Shown one piece after another: positions 8,486 through 15,888 of a DNA stretch of 38,693 bases. Every line of letters starts with the position of its first letter. Position 1 is the first letter of the stretch. This DNA comes from AC-50 sp035640455. Its GTDB lineage: Bacteria > Actinomycetota > Thermoleophilia > Gaiellales > Gaiellaceae. The notes under the pieces were generated by a model. It saw nothing but the letters and a program-made list of their open reading frames with translations, did not search any database and was not told where the DNA came from. A program made the translations under genes and the position numbers. The DNA lies in contig DASQWB010000036.1 of the NCBI GenBank assembly GCA_035640455.1, forward strand, positions 1 through 38,693. The letters run 5' to 3'.

Positions 8486-8495
8486 AAGCTACCCT
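8486..8495. promoter_or_regulatory. overlapping divergent -10 hexamers (queA / coiled-coil gene)
   Basis: The 26-nt gap between two divergent genes contains AAGCTACCCT. The plus strand reads TACCCT (8490-8495), 7 nt before ATG 8503. The minus strand reads TAGCTT (8491-8486), 9 nt before ATG 8476. The two share the TA at 8490-8491. This looks like one bidirectional promoter serving two near-leaderless transcripts. Confidence 0.4.
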
Positions 8496-8502
8496 CGCCC
8501 CC

Positions 8503-8970
8503 ATGGACGAAGGCGCGATCGAGCGGGCGAGGGAGCGCCTCGCCGGCGCCGCCGAGGGCCGCACCGATCCGGCGGCCGTCGAGGCCGCGCTCGAGCGGGC
8601 GCGGGCGGGCATCGAGGCGCTGGCCGAGACGGCAGCGAACCTCGAGGCGTCGCTGCCGAACCGCGTCGACGAGGCTGTCCAGGAGGGTCTGCGCGAGCAG
8701 GTCCTGCCGGTGGGCCGTCACCTCGCCGAGGTGCGAGGGCTGATGGCGCAGGCGATCCGGCGGCTGGAGCGGCTCGAGGGCGACCTGCTCGCGGAGCGGC
8801 ACGGTAGGATCGACGACCTCGCGCTCCTCGTCGACCTGATCGGCTCCGGCTGGAAGGGCGTCGACGAGCGGCTCGCCCGGATCGAGAAGGCCCTCGAGGC
8901 AGGCAGCGGCGCCGTCGTCTATCGCATGGAAGAGCGCCGCTCCGGCCCCGGCTCCGCCGAGACCGGCTAG
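8503..8970 (+). CDS. coiled-coil protein of unknown function
   Basis: A 155-residue, highly charged, Ala/Glu/Arg-rich helical protein without membrane segments or Cys. Long heptad-like stretches (AALERARAGIEALAETAANLEAS; AQAIRRLERLEGDLLAERHGRIDDLALLVDLIG) suggest an extended coiled coil. I do not recognise a family. ATG at 8503 (MDEGAIERA) is chosen because a TACCCT hexamer sits 7 nt upstream and queA starts divergently at 8476. An in-frame extension to 8428 would run into queA. It ends 21 nt before the convergent histidine-kinase stop. Confidence 0.7.
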   Translation: MDEGAIERARERLAGAAEGRTDPAAVEAALERARAGIEALAETAANLEASLPNRVDEAVQEGLREQVLPVGRHLAEVRGLMAQAIRRLERLEGDLLAERHGRIDDLALLVDLIGSGWKGVDERLARIEKALEAGSGAVVYRMEERRSGPGSAETG

Positions 8971-8991
8971 CCACCTCCGCGGAACCGCCGT

Positions 8992-10377
8992 CTATGAAGG
9001 CTCGTCCGCAGGGAGCACGAGCTCGAAGCGGCTCCCGTGGCCGACCTCGGTCGCGAGTTCGATGCGGCCGCCGAGCGCCTCGGCGAGCTCCCGCGCGATC
9101 GCCAGGCCGAGCCCCGTCCCGCCGCCGCCTCCGCGCGACCAGAAGGCCCAGAAGATCCGCTCCCGGTCCTCCGGCTTGATCCCCGGCCCGCTGTCGTCGA
9201 CCGCGACGGCGACCGCTCCGTTCTCCGCGCTCAGGGCGAGCTGGATCCGGCCGCCGTCCGGTGTCCAGCGGAAGGCGTTCGAGAGCAGGTTCGTGATGAT
9301 CTGGAGCACGCGGTCGCCGTCGGTGACGATGACCGGGCGGGCCTCGACCTCGCGCCGGTAGTCGATCGAGCGGCGGCGCGCCTCCTCGCCGAACGCGGCG
9401 TAGGCCCGCTCGCACACCCGCTCCATGTCGACCTCCTCGCGCGTGAGCGTGAACCGGTGCGCGTCGAGCTTCGCGAGGTCGAGCACGTCGCCGACGAGCC
9501 GCTCGAGGCGCGACGTCTCCGCGGCGATGACGTCGAGCGAGCCGGCCGGGTCGCTGACGAGCCCCTCGCGGAGCGCCTCCACGTGGCCGCGAATCGCGGT
9601 CAGCGGCGTCCTGAGCTCGTGCGAGACCGACATGAGGAAGCTCTGCTCGCGCTCCTCCGCCTCGGCAAGGCGTGTGGTCATCTCCTGGAGCCGGTCGGCG
9701 AGGTGCTCGATCTCGCCGCCGCCCGGGACATGCGGGATCTCCACCTCGCGCAGCCCCTCGGCGATGTCGTCGGCGACGCGGGAGAGCTTCCGCACCGGCC
9801 GCGTGATCCGGCTCGTCAGGTAGAGCGCGAGCAAGCCCGCGACGAGGAGGCCGCCGAGGAGCGCGATTGCGAGCCGGCCGACGAGCGGGAGCACGCGGGT
9901 ACCGAGCTGGTTCTTCGGCCGGGCCGCAACGATGGCGCCGAAGAAGTTGTGCTCGGGGCCGAGGAAGAGCGGCTGGGCGACCGCGATGTAGGTGCCGTGC
10001 TGGCGCGGCGGCACGAAATCGAACGTGATCGTCTTTCCGGTACGCATCTCGTCGATGGGCACGGTCCGCCGCGAGAGCCGCTCGAACTTGGGCGCCTCCT
10101 TGGGGAAGAGCGCGAAGCCCGGATAGGCGGGGATGAAGTAGAGCCGGTCGCCGGAGGCCCTGGACAGCTGCCTTCCCGGCAGGGGGAGGTTCGAGTGCGC
10201 CGTCCAGTAGGCGTAGAGCTGCGTCAGCCCGGCCGCCTCGCGCTTGAGGTCGGCTCTGGCCCGCGAGAGCGTGTAGCTGTCCAGGAGCCGGAAGGCGATC
10301 GCCGCCGCGACGAGGCCGGCGAGGACGATGCTGGCGAGGAAGAACGCGGGAAGCCGGAAGCGGAGGGAACGCAGCAC
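8992..10377 (-). CDS. sensor histidine kinase (HAMP-HisKA-HATPase)
   Basis: Membrane sensor kinase of 461 residues, partner of the response regulator encoded just upstream. Order of domains: membrane helix (about 8-30), an extracytoplasmic sensor region (31-165), second helix (about 165-188), HAMP (about 190-243), HisKA with phospho-acceptor H253 in SVSHELRTPLTAI, and a HATPase domain with N box TNLLSNAFRWTP, G1 DDSGPGI and G2 GGGGTGLGLAIARELAEALGG. All motifs needed for activity are present. The sensor region has no recognised ligand motif. It starts 5 nt after the regulator stop, so the two are co-transcribed with the exported protein at 11125. Confidence 0.95.
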   Translation of the reverse strand: MLRSLRFRLPAFFLASIVLAGLVAAAIAFRLLDSYTLSRARADLKREAAGLTQLYAYWTAHSNLPLPGRQLSRASGDRLYFIPAYPGFALFPKEAPKFERLSRRTVPIDEMRTGKTITFDFVPPRQHGTYIAVAQPLFLGPEHNFFGAIVAARPKNQLGTRVLPLVGRLAIALLGGLLVAGLLALYLTSRITRPVRKLSRVADDIAEGLREVEIPHVPGGGEIEHLADRLQEMTTRLAEAEEREQSFLMSVSHELRTPLTAIRGHVEALREGLVSDPAGSLDVIAAETSRLERLVGDVLDLAKLDAHRFTLTREEVDMERVCERAYAAFGEEARRRSIDYRREVEARPVIVTDGDRVLQIITNLLSNAFRWTPDGGRIQLALSAENGAVAVAVDDSGPGIKPEDRERIFWAFWSRGGGGGTGLGLAIARELAEALGGRIELATEVGHGSRFELVLPADEPS

Positions 10378-10382
10378 CGGGC

Positions 10383-11096
10383 TCAGGCGCCGCCGGCGCT
10401 CCCGCCGTCCCGCGCGGGCGAGACCTTGTAGCCGACCCCCCAGACGGTGACGATCGGCGACGCCTCGCCGAGCTTGCGGCGGAGCTGGCGCACGTGCACG
10501 TCGACGGTCCTCGTGTCGCCGGCGAACGTGTATCCCCAGACGCGCTCCAGGAGCTGGTCGCGCGTGAGGACGAGCCCGCGGTGGTCGAGGAGCTCCCAGA
10601 GCAGGTCGAACTCCTTGGGCGCGAGCTGGATCTCCTGGTCGCCGACGCGTACCTCGCGCCGGCCCGCGTCTATCACGAGGTCGCGGTGCCGGATCTGCGC
10701 ACTCTCGCGAGCCTCGCGAGCCGGCGTCGTCCGGCGCAGGATCGACTTCACGCGCGCGACGAGCTCCCGCGGGTTGAACGGCTTCGTGAGGTAGTCGTCG
10801 GCGCCGACCTCGAGGCCGATGATCTTGTCGACGTCCTCGTCGCGCGCCGTCAGCATGAGGATCGGGACATCGGAGCGGGTCCGGATCCGGCGGCAGACCT
10901 CGATCCCGTCGATGTCGGGAAGCATCAGGTCGAGCACGATCAGGCCCGGCTGCTCGGCGGCGACCTGCGAGAGCGCCTCGGAGCCGGTCGTCGCCGTGCG
11001 GACCGTGTAGCCCGCGTTCTTCAGGTAGAGCGAGACGAAGGAGGCGATCGACGACTCGTCCTCGACCACCAGCACGTTTTGAGTGGCCGCTGCCAT
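10383..11096 (-). CDS. OmpR/PhoB-family response regulator
   Basis: DNA-binding response regulator of 237 residues. The receiver domain (1-~120) has the acidic pair E12 D13, the phospho-acceptor D56 in IVLDLMLPDIDG, T83 and K105 in LTKPF. The C-terminal winged helix (about 140-230) has LAPKEFDLLWELLDHRG, the recognition region RTVDVHVRQLRRKLG and the wing VWGVGYKV. It is the middle gene of a three-gene operon (exported protein, regulator, kinase). OmpR-type regulators bind tandem direct repeats with ~11-nt period. Three such repeats occur upstream of the operon (11622-11654), so autoregulation is a reasonable inference. Confidence 0.95.
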   Translation of the reverse strand: MAAATQNVLVVEDESSIASFVSLYLKNAGYTVRTATTGSEALSQVAAEQPGLIVLDLMLPDIDGIEVCRRIRTRSDVPILMLTARDEDVDKIIGLEVGADDYLTKPFNPRELVARVKSILRRTTPAREARESAQIRHRDLVIDAGRREVRVGDQEIQLAPKEFDLLWELLDHRGLVLTRDQLLERVWGYTFAGDTRTVDVHVRQLRRKLGEASPIVTVWGVGYKVSPARDGGSAGGA

Positions 11097-11124
11097 CGCC
11101 TCAGGATGCCAGGCTGGCCGGTCC

Positions 11125-11589
11125 TCAGGAAGTCAGGACGAAGACCTCTCGGTCGGCCGGCAAGAGCCGGCGCGGGTCGCCGTTCACGGAGTAGGTGCCC
11201 GTGTTCGAGTCGTAGGCCTGGATCCTGCCCCAGCCCTTCGCGACGACCGCGAGGTCGATGCCGTAGCCCGAGACCTTGACCTTGAAGAAGCCGCCGACCA
11301 TGCGGAAGCGCACGTCCTTGCCGGAATAGATGTCGTGGGTGTCGCCGAGATCCTTGTGGCCCTCGTAGCCGCTCACGACCGGCGGCGCGCCGTCGTCGGG
11401 CGAGGGATCGACGATCGAGACCTTGCAGTTGTCGCAGGTGCCGATCAGCGTGCCGCGCACCGCGACGAAGACGACACCGTCGCCGTTCCGGACCGAAAGC
11501 GTGCCGTCGTCCAGCGCACGCGAGGCAGCCCACGCGAGCCCCGGCAGGGCAAGGGCAGCCGATGCGACGACGACGAGGAGGCTCCTCAT
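11125..11589 (-). CDS. exported protein with CxxC, first gene of two-component operon
   Basis: A 154-residue exported protein. It has a signal peptide (MRSLLVVVASAALALPGLAWAA, cleavage likely after AWA), then a beta-rich domain with a CDNC pair (C52, C55), several Gly/Asp turns and FRMVGGFFKVKVSGYGIDL. I do not recognise the family. ATG at 11589 follows GATACT by 10 nt. Its stop is 28 nt from the response-regulator start, so it is the leading gene of a kinase/regulator operon. It could be an extracytoplasmic accessory sensor or the main output of the system; that role is inferred from position only. Confidence 0.75.
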   Translation of the reverse strand: MRSLLVVVASAALALPGLAWAASRALDDGTLSVRNGDGVVFVAVRGTLIGTCDNCKVSIVDPSPDDGAPPVVSGYEGHKDLGDTHDIYSGKDVRFRMVGGFFKVKVSGYGIDLAVVAKGWGRIQAYDSNTGTYSVNGDPRRLLPADREVFVLTS

Positions 11590-11599
11590 ACCGCGACGA

Positions 11600-11654
11600 A
11601 GTATCCAAACCCTCCTTGTGGTGGCATTGAACGGAAAGTAAGAAAAGCGTAAAC
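11600..11654 (-). promoter_or_regulatory. candidate activator-type promoter: three 11-nt direct repeats plus -10
   Basis: On the minus strand three contiguous 11-nt units read GTTTACGCTTT (11654-11644), TCTTACTTTCC (11643-11633) and GTTCAATGCCA (11632-11622). Sixteen nt later comes GATACT (11605-11600), a plausible -10, and then the ATG at 11589. The last unit covers the -35 position, as expected for a PhoB/OmpR-class activator that contacts sigma region 4. The spacing is seen directly; the identity of the binding protein is inferred from the regulator encoded in the operon. Confidence 0.45.
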
Positions 11655-11695
11655 GGGCTCAGGCGGGGCGTCCAGAGCGGCAGGAGCAGGTTCTT

Positions 11696-11701
11696 TACAG
11701 T
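11696..11701 (+). promoter_or_regulatory. candidate -10 hexamer of antiporter gene
   Basis: TACAGT lies 8 nt before the antiporter ATG at 11710, preceded by a short AT-rich stretch (TTCTT). It predicts a near-leaderless transcript. No good -35 element is visible. Confidence 0.4.
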
Positions 11702-11709
11702 CGTCTCGC

Positions 11710-13179
11710 ATGAGCGAGCTGCACGAGTTCGGGACGGTCGTCTTGGTCGTCGCGGCCGGCTTCTTCGGGGCGCTCGGAACATACAAGCTCACCGAGCGCT
11801 TCCCCGTCCCCGCCCCCGCGCTCTTCCTGCTCGTGGCCGCGGTCGCGTCCGACGTCTTCCCGGGCCTGGCCTCGGCGATCTCGATCCACAACGTCGAGCG
11901 GATCGGCGTCGTCGCGCTGATCGTCATCCTCTTCGACGGCGGCATGCAGGTCGGGTGGCGGCGTTTCCGCGGCGCGGCGCTGCCGATCACCTCGCTCGGG
12001 ATTCTGGGCACCTTCGCCACCGCGGCGGTGATGGCGGTCTTCGCCCACGAGCTCTTCGGCTTCGACTGGACGATCGCCGGCGTCCTCGGCGCGGCGCTCG
12101 CCCCCACCGATCCGGCGGTCATGTTCTCGGTGCTCGGCAACCGCGAGGTCGGCGGGCGGACGGGGACGATCCTCGAGGGCGAGTCGGGAGCCAACGACCC
12201 GGTCGGGATCGCGCTCATGGTCGGGATGCTCGCCTACGCGACGAGCGACCACGGCTCCGTCTGGATCGTCGTGCGCGAGTTCTCGCTCCAGATGGTCGTC
12301 GGCACCGCCGTCGGCGTCGTCGGCGCACTGCTCCTGCTGCGGCTGATGCAGCGGGTCTCGCTCCCGAACGAGGGCCTCTACCCGCTGCGGACGCTCGCCG
12401 CCGCCGGGGTCATCTACGGCGTCGCCGCGGTCGCGCACGGCTCGGGCTTCCTCGCCGTCTTCATCGCGGGCCTTCTGATCGGCGACGAGCGCGCGCCGTA
12501 CAAGGCGGAGATCGAGCGCTTCCACACCTCGCTCGCGAGCATCGCCGAGATCGTCGTCTTCACCGCTCTCGGCGTGACGATCGACCTCACCGACCTGGGC
12601 GCCAACGACCTGTGGCGGGACGGCCTCCTGCTGGCGCTCCTGCTCGCCTTCGTCGCGCGGCCGGTCGCGGCCGGCGCGCTCCTCGTCCCGGTCCGGCTCC
12701 GCCTGGGCGAGCGGCTCTTCGTCATGTGGGGCGGCCTGAAAGGCGCCGTGCCGATCCTGCTCGCCGCCTTCGCGCTCCTCGCGTCCGTCCGCGACGCGGG
12801 TCGCATCTACGGGATCGTCTTCGTCGTCGTCGCGTTCTCCGTGATCGTGCAGGGCACGACCATCCCGCTCGTCGCGTCGCGCCTGCGGATCCCGATGCGC
12901 CTCATCCACCCAGAGCCGTGGGACCTCTCGATCCGTCTGCGCGCGGAGCCGAAGGGGATCCAGCGCTACGTCGTCGCGCGGGGCTCGCGCGCGGCGGGCG
13001 AGGCGATTCGCGACCTGCCGCTCGGGGACCACGCATGGGTCACGCTCGTCGTCCGCGACGACATGCCGCGCCAGGCGCGGGGCTCGCACGTCTTCGCGCC
13101 CGGCGACGAGGTGGTCGTGATCTCGGACGAATCGGACGCGACGGCGCTGCGCCGCCTGTTCGAGGTCGCGGTCGAGTGA
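11710..13179 (+). CDS. CPA1/NhaP2-type cation/proton antiporter with TrkA-C domain
   Basis: Membrane antiporter exchanging K+ or Na+ for protons. The 489-residue protein has about 12-13 predicted membrane helices over residues 1-~390. They include VILFDGGMQVGW, the transport-site region APTDPAVMFSVL, and GESGANDPVGIAL with the conserved ND pair of CPA1 exchangers. A cytoplasmic C-terminal domain (about 405-489) matches TrkA-C/RCK-C, placing it nearer to CvrA/NhaP2 K+/H+ antiporters than to NhaA. ATG at 11710 has TACAGT 8 nt upstream. It is divergent from the two-component operon and overlaps the following pseudogene by GTGA at its stop. Confidence 0.93.
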   Translation: MSELHEFGTVVLVVAAGFFGALGTYKLTERFPVPAPALFLLVAAVASDVFPGLASAISIHNVERIGVVALIVILFDGGMQVGWRRFRGAALPITSLGILGTFATAAVMAVFAHELFGFDWTIAGVLGAALAPTDPAVMFSVLGNREVGGRTGTILEGESGANDPVGIALMVGMLAYATSDHGSVWIVVREFSLQMVVGTAVGVVGALLLLRLMQRVSLPNEGLYPLRTLAAAGVIYGVAAVAHGSGFLAVFIAGLLIGDERAPYKAEIERFHTSLASIAEIVVFTALGVTIDLTDLGANDLWRDGLLLALLLAFVARPVAAGALLVPVRLRLGERLFVMWGGLKGAVPILLAAFALLASVRDAGRIYGIVFVVVAFSVIVQGTTIPLVASRLRIPMRLIHPEPWDLSIRLRAEPKGIQRYVVARGSRAAGEAIRDLPLGDHAWVTLVVRDDMPRQARGSHVFAPGDEVVVISDESDATALRRLFEVAVE

Positions 13180-13905
13180 TCCCGATCGCGTTCGCGCTCG
13201 CTTCGCTGGCGACCGACGGTTCGTGACGACTGTGAGCCCGAACGGGGACGGCTTCCGCGACGCGGCGATCGTGCGCTTCGTCCTCGACGAGCCCGCGTCG
13301 GTGCGGCTCGACGTCCTGCGGACCGACGTGGTGCGCTCGGTGAGGCCGGCCGTGGGCGTCGTCTGGAGCTCGAGCCGGAGCCTTCCGGCCGTCCCCGGCC
13401 GTCTCGTGTCGCGGCCGGCCCGCTTCACGCCTCCGCGCACCTACGTCCTGCGGCTCACGCTCACCGACGGCCGCGGCCGGTGACGCGGAGCGGGAGGTGG
13501 CTCGTCCGCGGCAAGCTCTGGCGCCAGTTGGGACGGGCCGAGGCGGGGCTCGTCGGCGCGCAGTACGTCGGCGCGAACCACGGCGCGCGGCAGGAGCCGT
13601 ACGTCGTCCGCGGCGCCGCGGCGGCGCCCTGGCTCTTCGCCAGCACGGGCCTTGCCGACGGCGCCACCTTCGGCCGCTACGGCATCGAGATCGACGCGCG
13701 AACACCCGCCTCGCCGCCGGCGACGCAACTTCTCGCCGAGATCCCGAACCTCGTCACGGGCCGCTCGGCCGAGATGACGTACTACGAGACTGCCGGTGGA
13801 GCCGTGGCGTTCGACGCCGGCGTGCTCGACTTCGCCGCGTCGCTCGACCAGCCGCCTGGCTCGCGGCTGGTCGAGAACCTCTGGACGCGCCGCTCGCGGC
13901 CTTAG
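13176..13905 (+). pseudogene. decayed N,N-dimethylformamidase large-subunit-like gene
   Basis: Three short frames together look like the two ends of one large exported protein. 13176-13226 encodes a signal-like start (VIPIAFALASLA) and runs into a stop. 13223-13483, in another frame, continues with TTVSPNGDGFRDAAIVRF and ends in PRTYVLRLTLTDGRGR. 13480-13905 carries AQYVGANHGARQEPY, LLAEIPNLVTGRSAEMTYYET and a C-terminal SRLVENLWTR. From memory these resemble N- and C-terminal segments of DMFase beta-subunit-like proteins of Gaiella-type bacteria, whose ~400-500-residue middle is missing here. A frameshift near 13215-13225 and a large internal deletion would explain it. The alternative is two small expressed genes, since each junction is a GTGA-type overlap. 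Confidence 0.6.
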
Positions 13906-14768
13906 CTGCCGGTCTCGTACTCGAAGAAGCCGCGCCCCGCCTTCTTCCCGAGCCGGCCGGCCTGCACCATCTCGGCGAGCCGCTCCGGCGGCGCCATTCG
14001 CCGCTCGCCGAGCGCGGCGTGGAGCGCCTCGGAAGCGTGGACGTGGATGTCGATGCCGACGAGGTCGAGGAGCTCGCACGGCCCGAGCGGCCAGCCGGCG
14101 CCGTGCTTCATGCCCTTGTCGAGGTCCTCGGGCGTGACGTGCGCCTCGTCGAGGACGCGGACGCAGTCGTTCATGAGCGGGATGAGGACACGGTTGACGA
14201 CGAAGCCCGGCGTGTCGTGGCAGCGGATCGGCGTCTTGCCGACGCGCTCCGCGAACGCGTAGGCCGCCTCGGCCACGTCGTCGGCCGTCTGCTGGGCGCG
14301 GACGATCTCGACAAGCCGCATCAGCGGCGCCGGGTTGAAGAAGTGCATCCCGACGACCCGCTCCGGCCGCTCGGTCGCTCTTGCGATGTCGGTCACCGAG
14401 AGCGCCGAGGTGTTCGTGGCGAGGATCGCGTCGGACGCGACGAGCCGGTCGAGCTCCGCGAAGAGCTCCCGCTTCACGTCGAGGTCCTCGAAGGCGGCCT
14501 CGATCACGAGATCGCAGCCGGCAAGGTCGGCGAGGTCGGTCGTCAGCCGCAGGCGCGCCATCGCAGCGTCGCGCTCGGCCTGCTCCAGCCGGCCCTTCTC
14601 GACGGCGCGGGTGAGGAAGTGGCCGATCCGCTCCGCTGCGCGCTCGCCGAGCTCCGCGCTCACCTCCCGGCCGACCACCTCCACCCCGCCCTGGATGCAG
14701 ACCTGCGCGATCCCCGCTCCCATCGTCCCGAGGCCGACGACGCCGACCGTCTCGATCTCGCGAGCCAC
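13902..14768 (-). CDS. 3-hydroxyacyl-CoA (3-hydroxybutyryl-CoA) dehydrogenase
   Basis: NAD-dependent oxidation of L-3-hydroxyacyl-CoA, or the reverse reduction of acetoacetyl-CoA. The 288-residue protein has the Rossmann motif GLGTMGAGIA (13-22), then TNTSALSVTDIA, the catalytic-His region GMHFFNPAPLMRLVEI, and the C-terminal domain with DTPGFVVNRVLIPLMND and GWPLGPCELLDLVG. This is the normal length for stand-alone Hbd/PaaH-type enzymes. Start GTG at 14768 with TAGGAT 8 nt upstream. The stop overlaps the pseudogene stop on the other strand by a few bases. The thiolase encoded 1.1 kb away on the same strand acts on the neighbouring step of the same pathway. Confidence 0.94.
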   Translation of the reverse strand: MAREIETVGVVGLGTMGAGIAQVCIQGGVEVVGREVSAELGERAAERIGHFLTRAVEKGRLEQAERDAAMARLRLTTDLADLAGCDLVIEAAFEDLDVKRELFAELDRLVASDAILATNTSALSVTDIARATERPERVVGMHFFNPAPLMRLVEIVRAQQTADDVAEAAYAFAERVGKTPIRCHDTPGFVVNRVLIPLMNDCVRVLDEAHVTPEDLDKGMKHGAGWPLGPCELLDLVGIDIHVHASEALHAALGERRMAPPERLAEMVQAGRLGKKAGRGFFEYETGS

Positions 14769-14776
14769 GGCGCGCG

Positions 14777-14809
14777 ATCCTAGCGCGCGGCTCGTGACGC
14801 TTCCGTCAC
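14777..14809 (-). promoter_or_regulatory. candidate promoter and operator of 3-hydroxyacyl-CoA dehydrogenase gene
   Basis: TAGGAT (14782-14777) ends 8 nt before the GTG start, predicting a leader of about two nucleotides. A perfect inverted repeat, GTGACG-N4-CGTCAC (14794-14809), lies just upstream at the position of the -35 region. It is a plausible operator for an unidentified regulator, for instance a TetR or FadR-like protein of acyl-CoA metabolism. Both sequences are seen directly; their function is inferred. Confidence 0.4.
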
Positions 14810-14811
14810 AC

Positions 14812-14843
14812 TGGCCGCCACCGGGACCTGGCCGCGGCGGCCA
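14812..14843 (-). terminator. candidate hairpin downstream of methyltransferase operon
   Basis: TGGCCGCC (14812-14819) pairs with GGCGGCCA (14836-14843), an 8-bp GC-rich stem with a 16-nt loop, 41 nt past the methyltransferase stop. There is no T-run. It may end the thiolase-EVE-methyltransferase transcript before the next promoter. Confidence 0.35.
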
Positions 14844-14884
14844 AGGCCGACCCTCTCGATCTCTCGTGCGCGGCGCGCGCGGCC

Positions 14885-15514
14885 CTACTTCGGCTTCGTC
14901 GCGATCACCCAGAGGAAGCGGGCGATTCCGAGGTCGCCCTCGTCCTGCGCGACGACCTCGTCGAGGAGCAGCTCGAAGCCGGCGTCGCGCAGCAGCGCCT
15001 GGTTCGTCTCCGAGTCGAAGTGGCTGAAGAACATCGGCGCGCCGAGCCAGTCCTCGTCGACGTCTCCCGCGAGGTCGCTCACGCCGAAGGAGGCGAGGAA
15101 ATAGCCGCCGGGGCGAAGCCAGCCGAAGATCGCCCGCAGGAGGCCCGCGTGCTCCTCTCGCGGTACGTGCGTGATCGTGAGGATCGCGACCACGGCGTCA
15201 AACGACTCCGGCGGGAGCTCGACGCGCGTGTAGTCGGCCTCGACGAAGGTCGCGCCCGGGACGTTGCGCCGCGCCCGCTCGACCTGCACCGGCGAGATGT
15301 CGACGCCGGTGTACGTGTGGCGCTCCGCGAGCATTCGTGCGGCGGGAAGGCCTTCGCCGCAGCCGAGCTCGAGCACGTCCGCGCCCGCAGGCGGGAGGAG
15401 GTCGAGGAGCTGCGCCACGAGCCGGCGGCGCGGCACTCCGGGCACCTTCCACTCCGAGATGCGCTGCGCGATTGAGTCGTAGCCGCGGCGGACGACCTCC
15501 TTCGGATCCGTCAT
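14885..15514 (-). CDS. class I SAM-dependent methyltransferase
   Basis: A 209-residue methyltransferase with the Rossmann-type SAM fold. Motif I is VLELGCGEGLPAARML (about 46-61), the acidic strand-2 end is YTGVDISPVQVERAR, motif II is FVEADYTRVELPPESFDAVVAILTITHVPR and motif III is LRPGGYFLASFG. The N-terminus (VVRRGYDSIAQRISEWK) resembles UbiE/COQ5-like small-molecule methyltransferases. ATG at 15514 overlaps the preceding stop as ATGA, so it is translationally coupled to the EVE-like gene. The substrate cannot be told from the sequence. Confidence 0.9.
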   Translation of the reverse strand: MTDPKEVVRRGYDSIAQRISEWKVPGVPRRRLVAQLLDLLPPAGADVLELGCGEGLPAARMLAERHTYTGVDISPVQVERARRNVPGATFVEADYTRVELPPESFDAVVAILTITHVPREEHAGLLRAIFGWLRPGGYFLASFGVSDLAGDVDEDWLGAPMFFSHFDSETNQALLRDAGFELLLDEVVAQDEGDLGIARFLWVIATKPK

Positions 15515-15888
15515 GCGGCCGCCTCGACCAGCGCCCGCGCCGCCGCGAACTGCTCCTCGGTGAGCCGGATGTGCGAGTGGCGCCAGAGACTCTGCGGGAA
15601 GACGCCGGCCGCCTCGACCGGCGGCGCGTCGTGGAGGTCGGCGACGACCGCGAGCGGCCGGATCGCAAACCGCCACGCCCACCGCTCGCGGGTTGGGTCG
15701 TTCTCGGGATCGCCCACGACCTCGACGACGCCGTAGAGCGCCTGCCATACCGCCGCGTAGAGGATCGCGAGGTCGCCGCGCTGGACGGACGGCCGCTTCG
15801 ACGACCCGTGGCCGGAGATCGCCGCCCCGTCCACGCGCGCGTCGAGGGGCCGATCGCCGCGGCCGCGGATCAACAACCAGAAGGTCAG
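15511..15888 (-). CDS. EVE/PUA-like domain protein, probable CTG start
   Basis: A small protein of ~120-125 residues. It contains FWLLIRGRGDRPLDARVDG, SSKRPSVQRGDLAILYAA, YGVVEVVGDPENDPT, RWAWRFAIRPL and a C-terminal LTEEQFAAARALVEAA. The layout (edge strand with Trp, then GDL..Y, then GVVEV, then a Trp-rich strand) is that of EVE/PUA-like domains that bind modified bases in nucleic acid; this is recognition by eye. There is no ATG or GTG at the 5' end. CTG at 15888 lies in a CTGA overlap with the thiolase stop, mirroring the ATGA overlap at its own 3' end. A TTG at 15876 is the fallback start. Middle gene of the thiolase operon. Confidence 0.6.
   Translation of the reverse strand: MTFWLLIRGRGDRPLDARVDGAAISGHGSSKRPSVQRGDLAILYAAVWQALYGVVEVVGDPENDPTRERWAWRFAIRPLAVVADLHDAPPVEAAGVFPQSLWRHSHIRLTEEQFAAARALVEAAA

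Noticed and set aside
14840..14885. Partial duplication of the 5' end of the hydroxyacyl-CoA dehydrogenase gene (GCCGACC-TCTCGATCTC seen at both ~14740 and ~14847)
   Set aside because: About 19 of 21 nt match, but the stretch is short and made of common GC-rich words; not enough to claim duplication.
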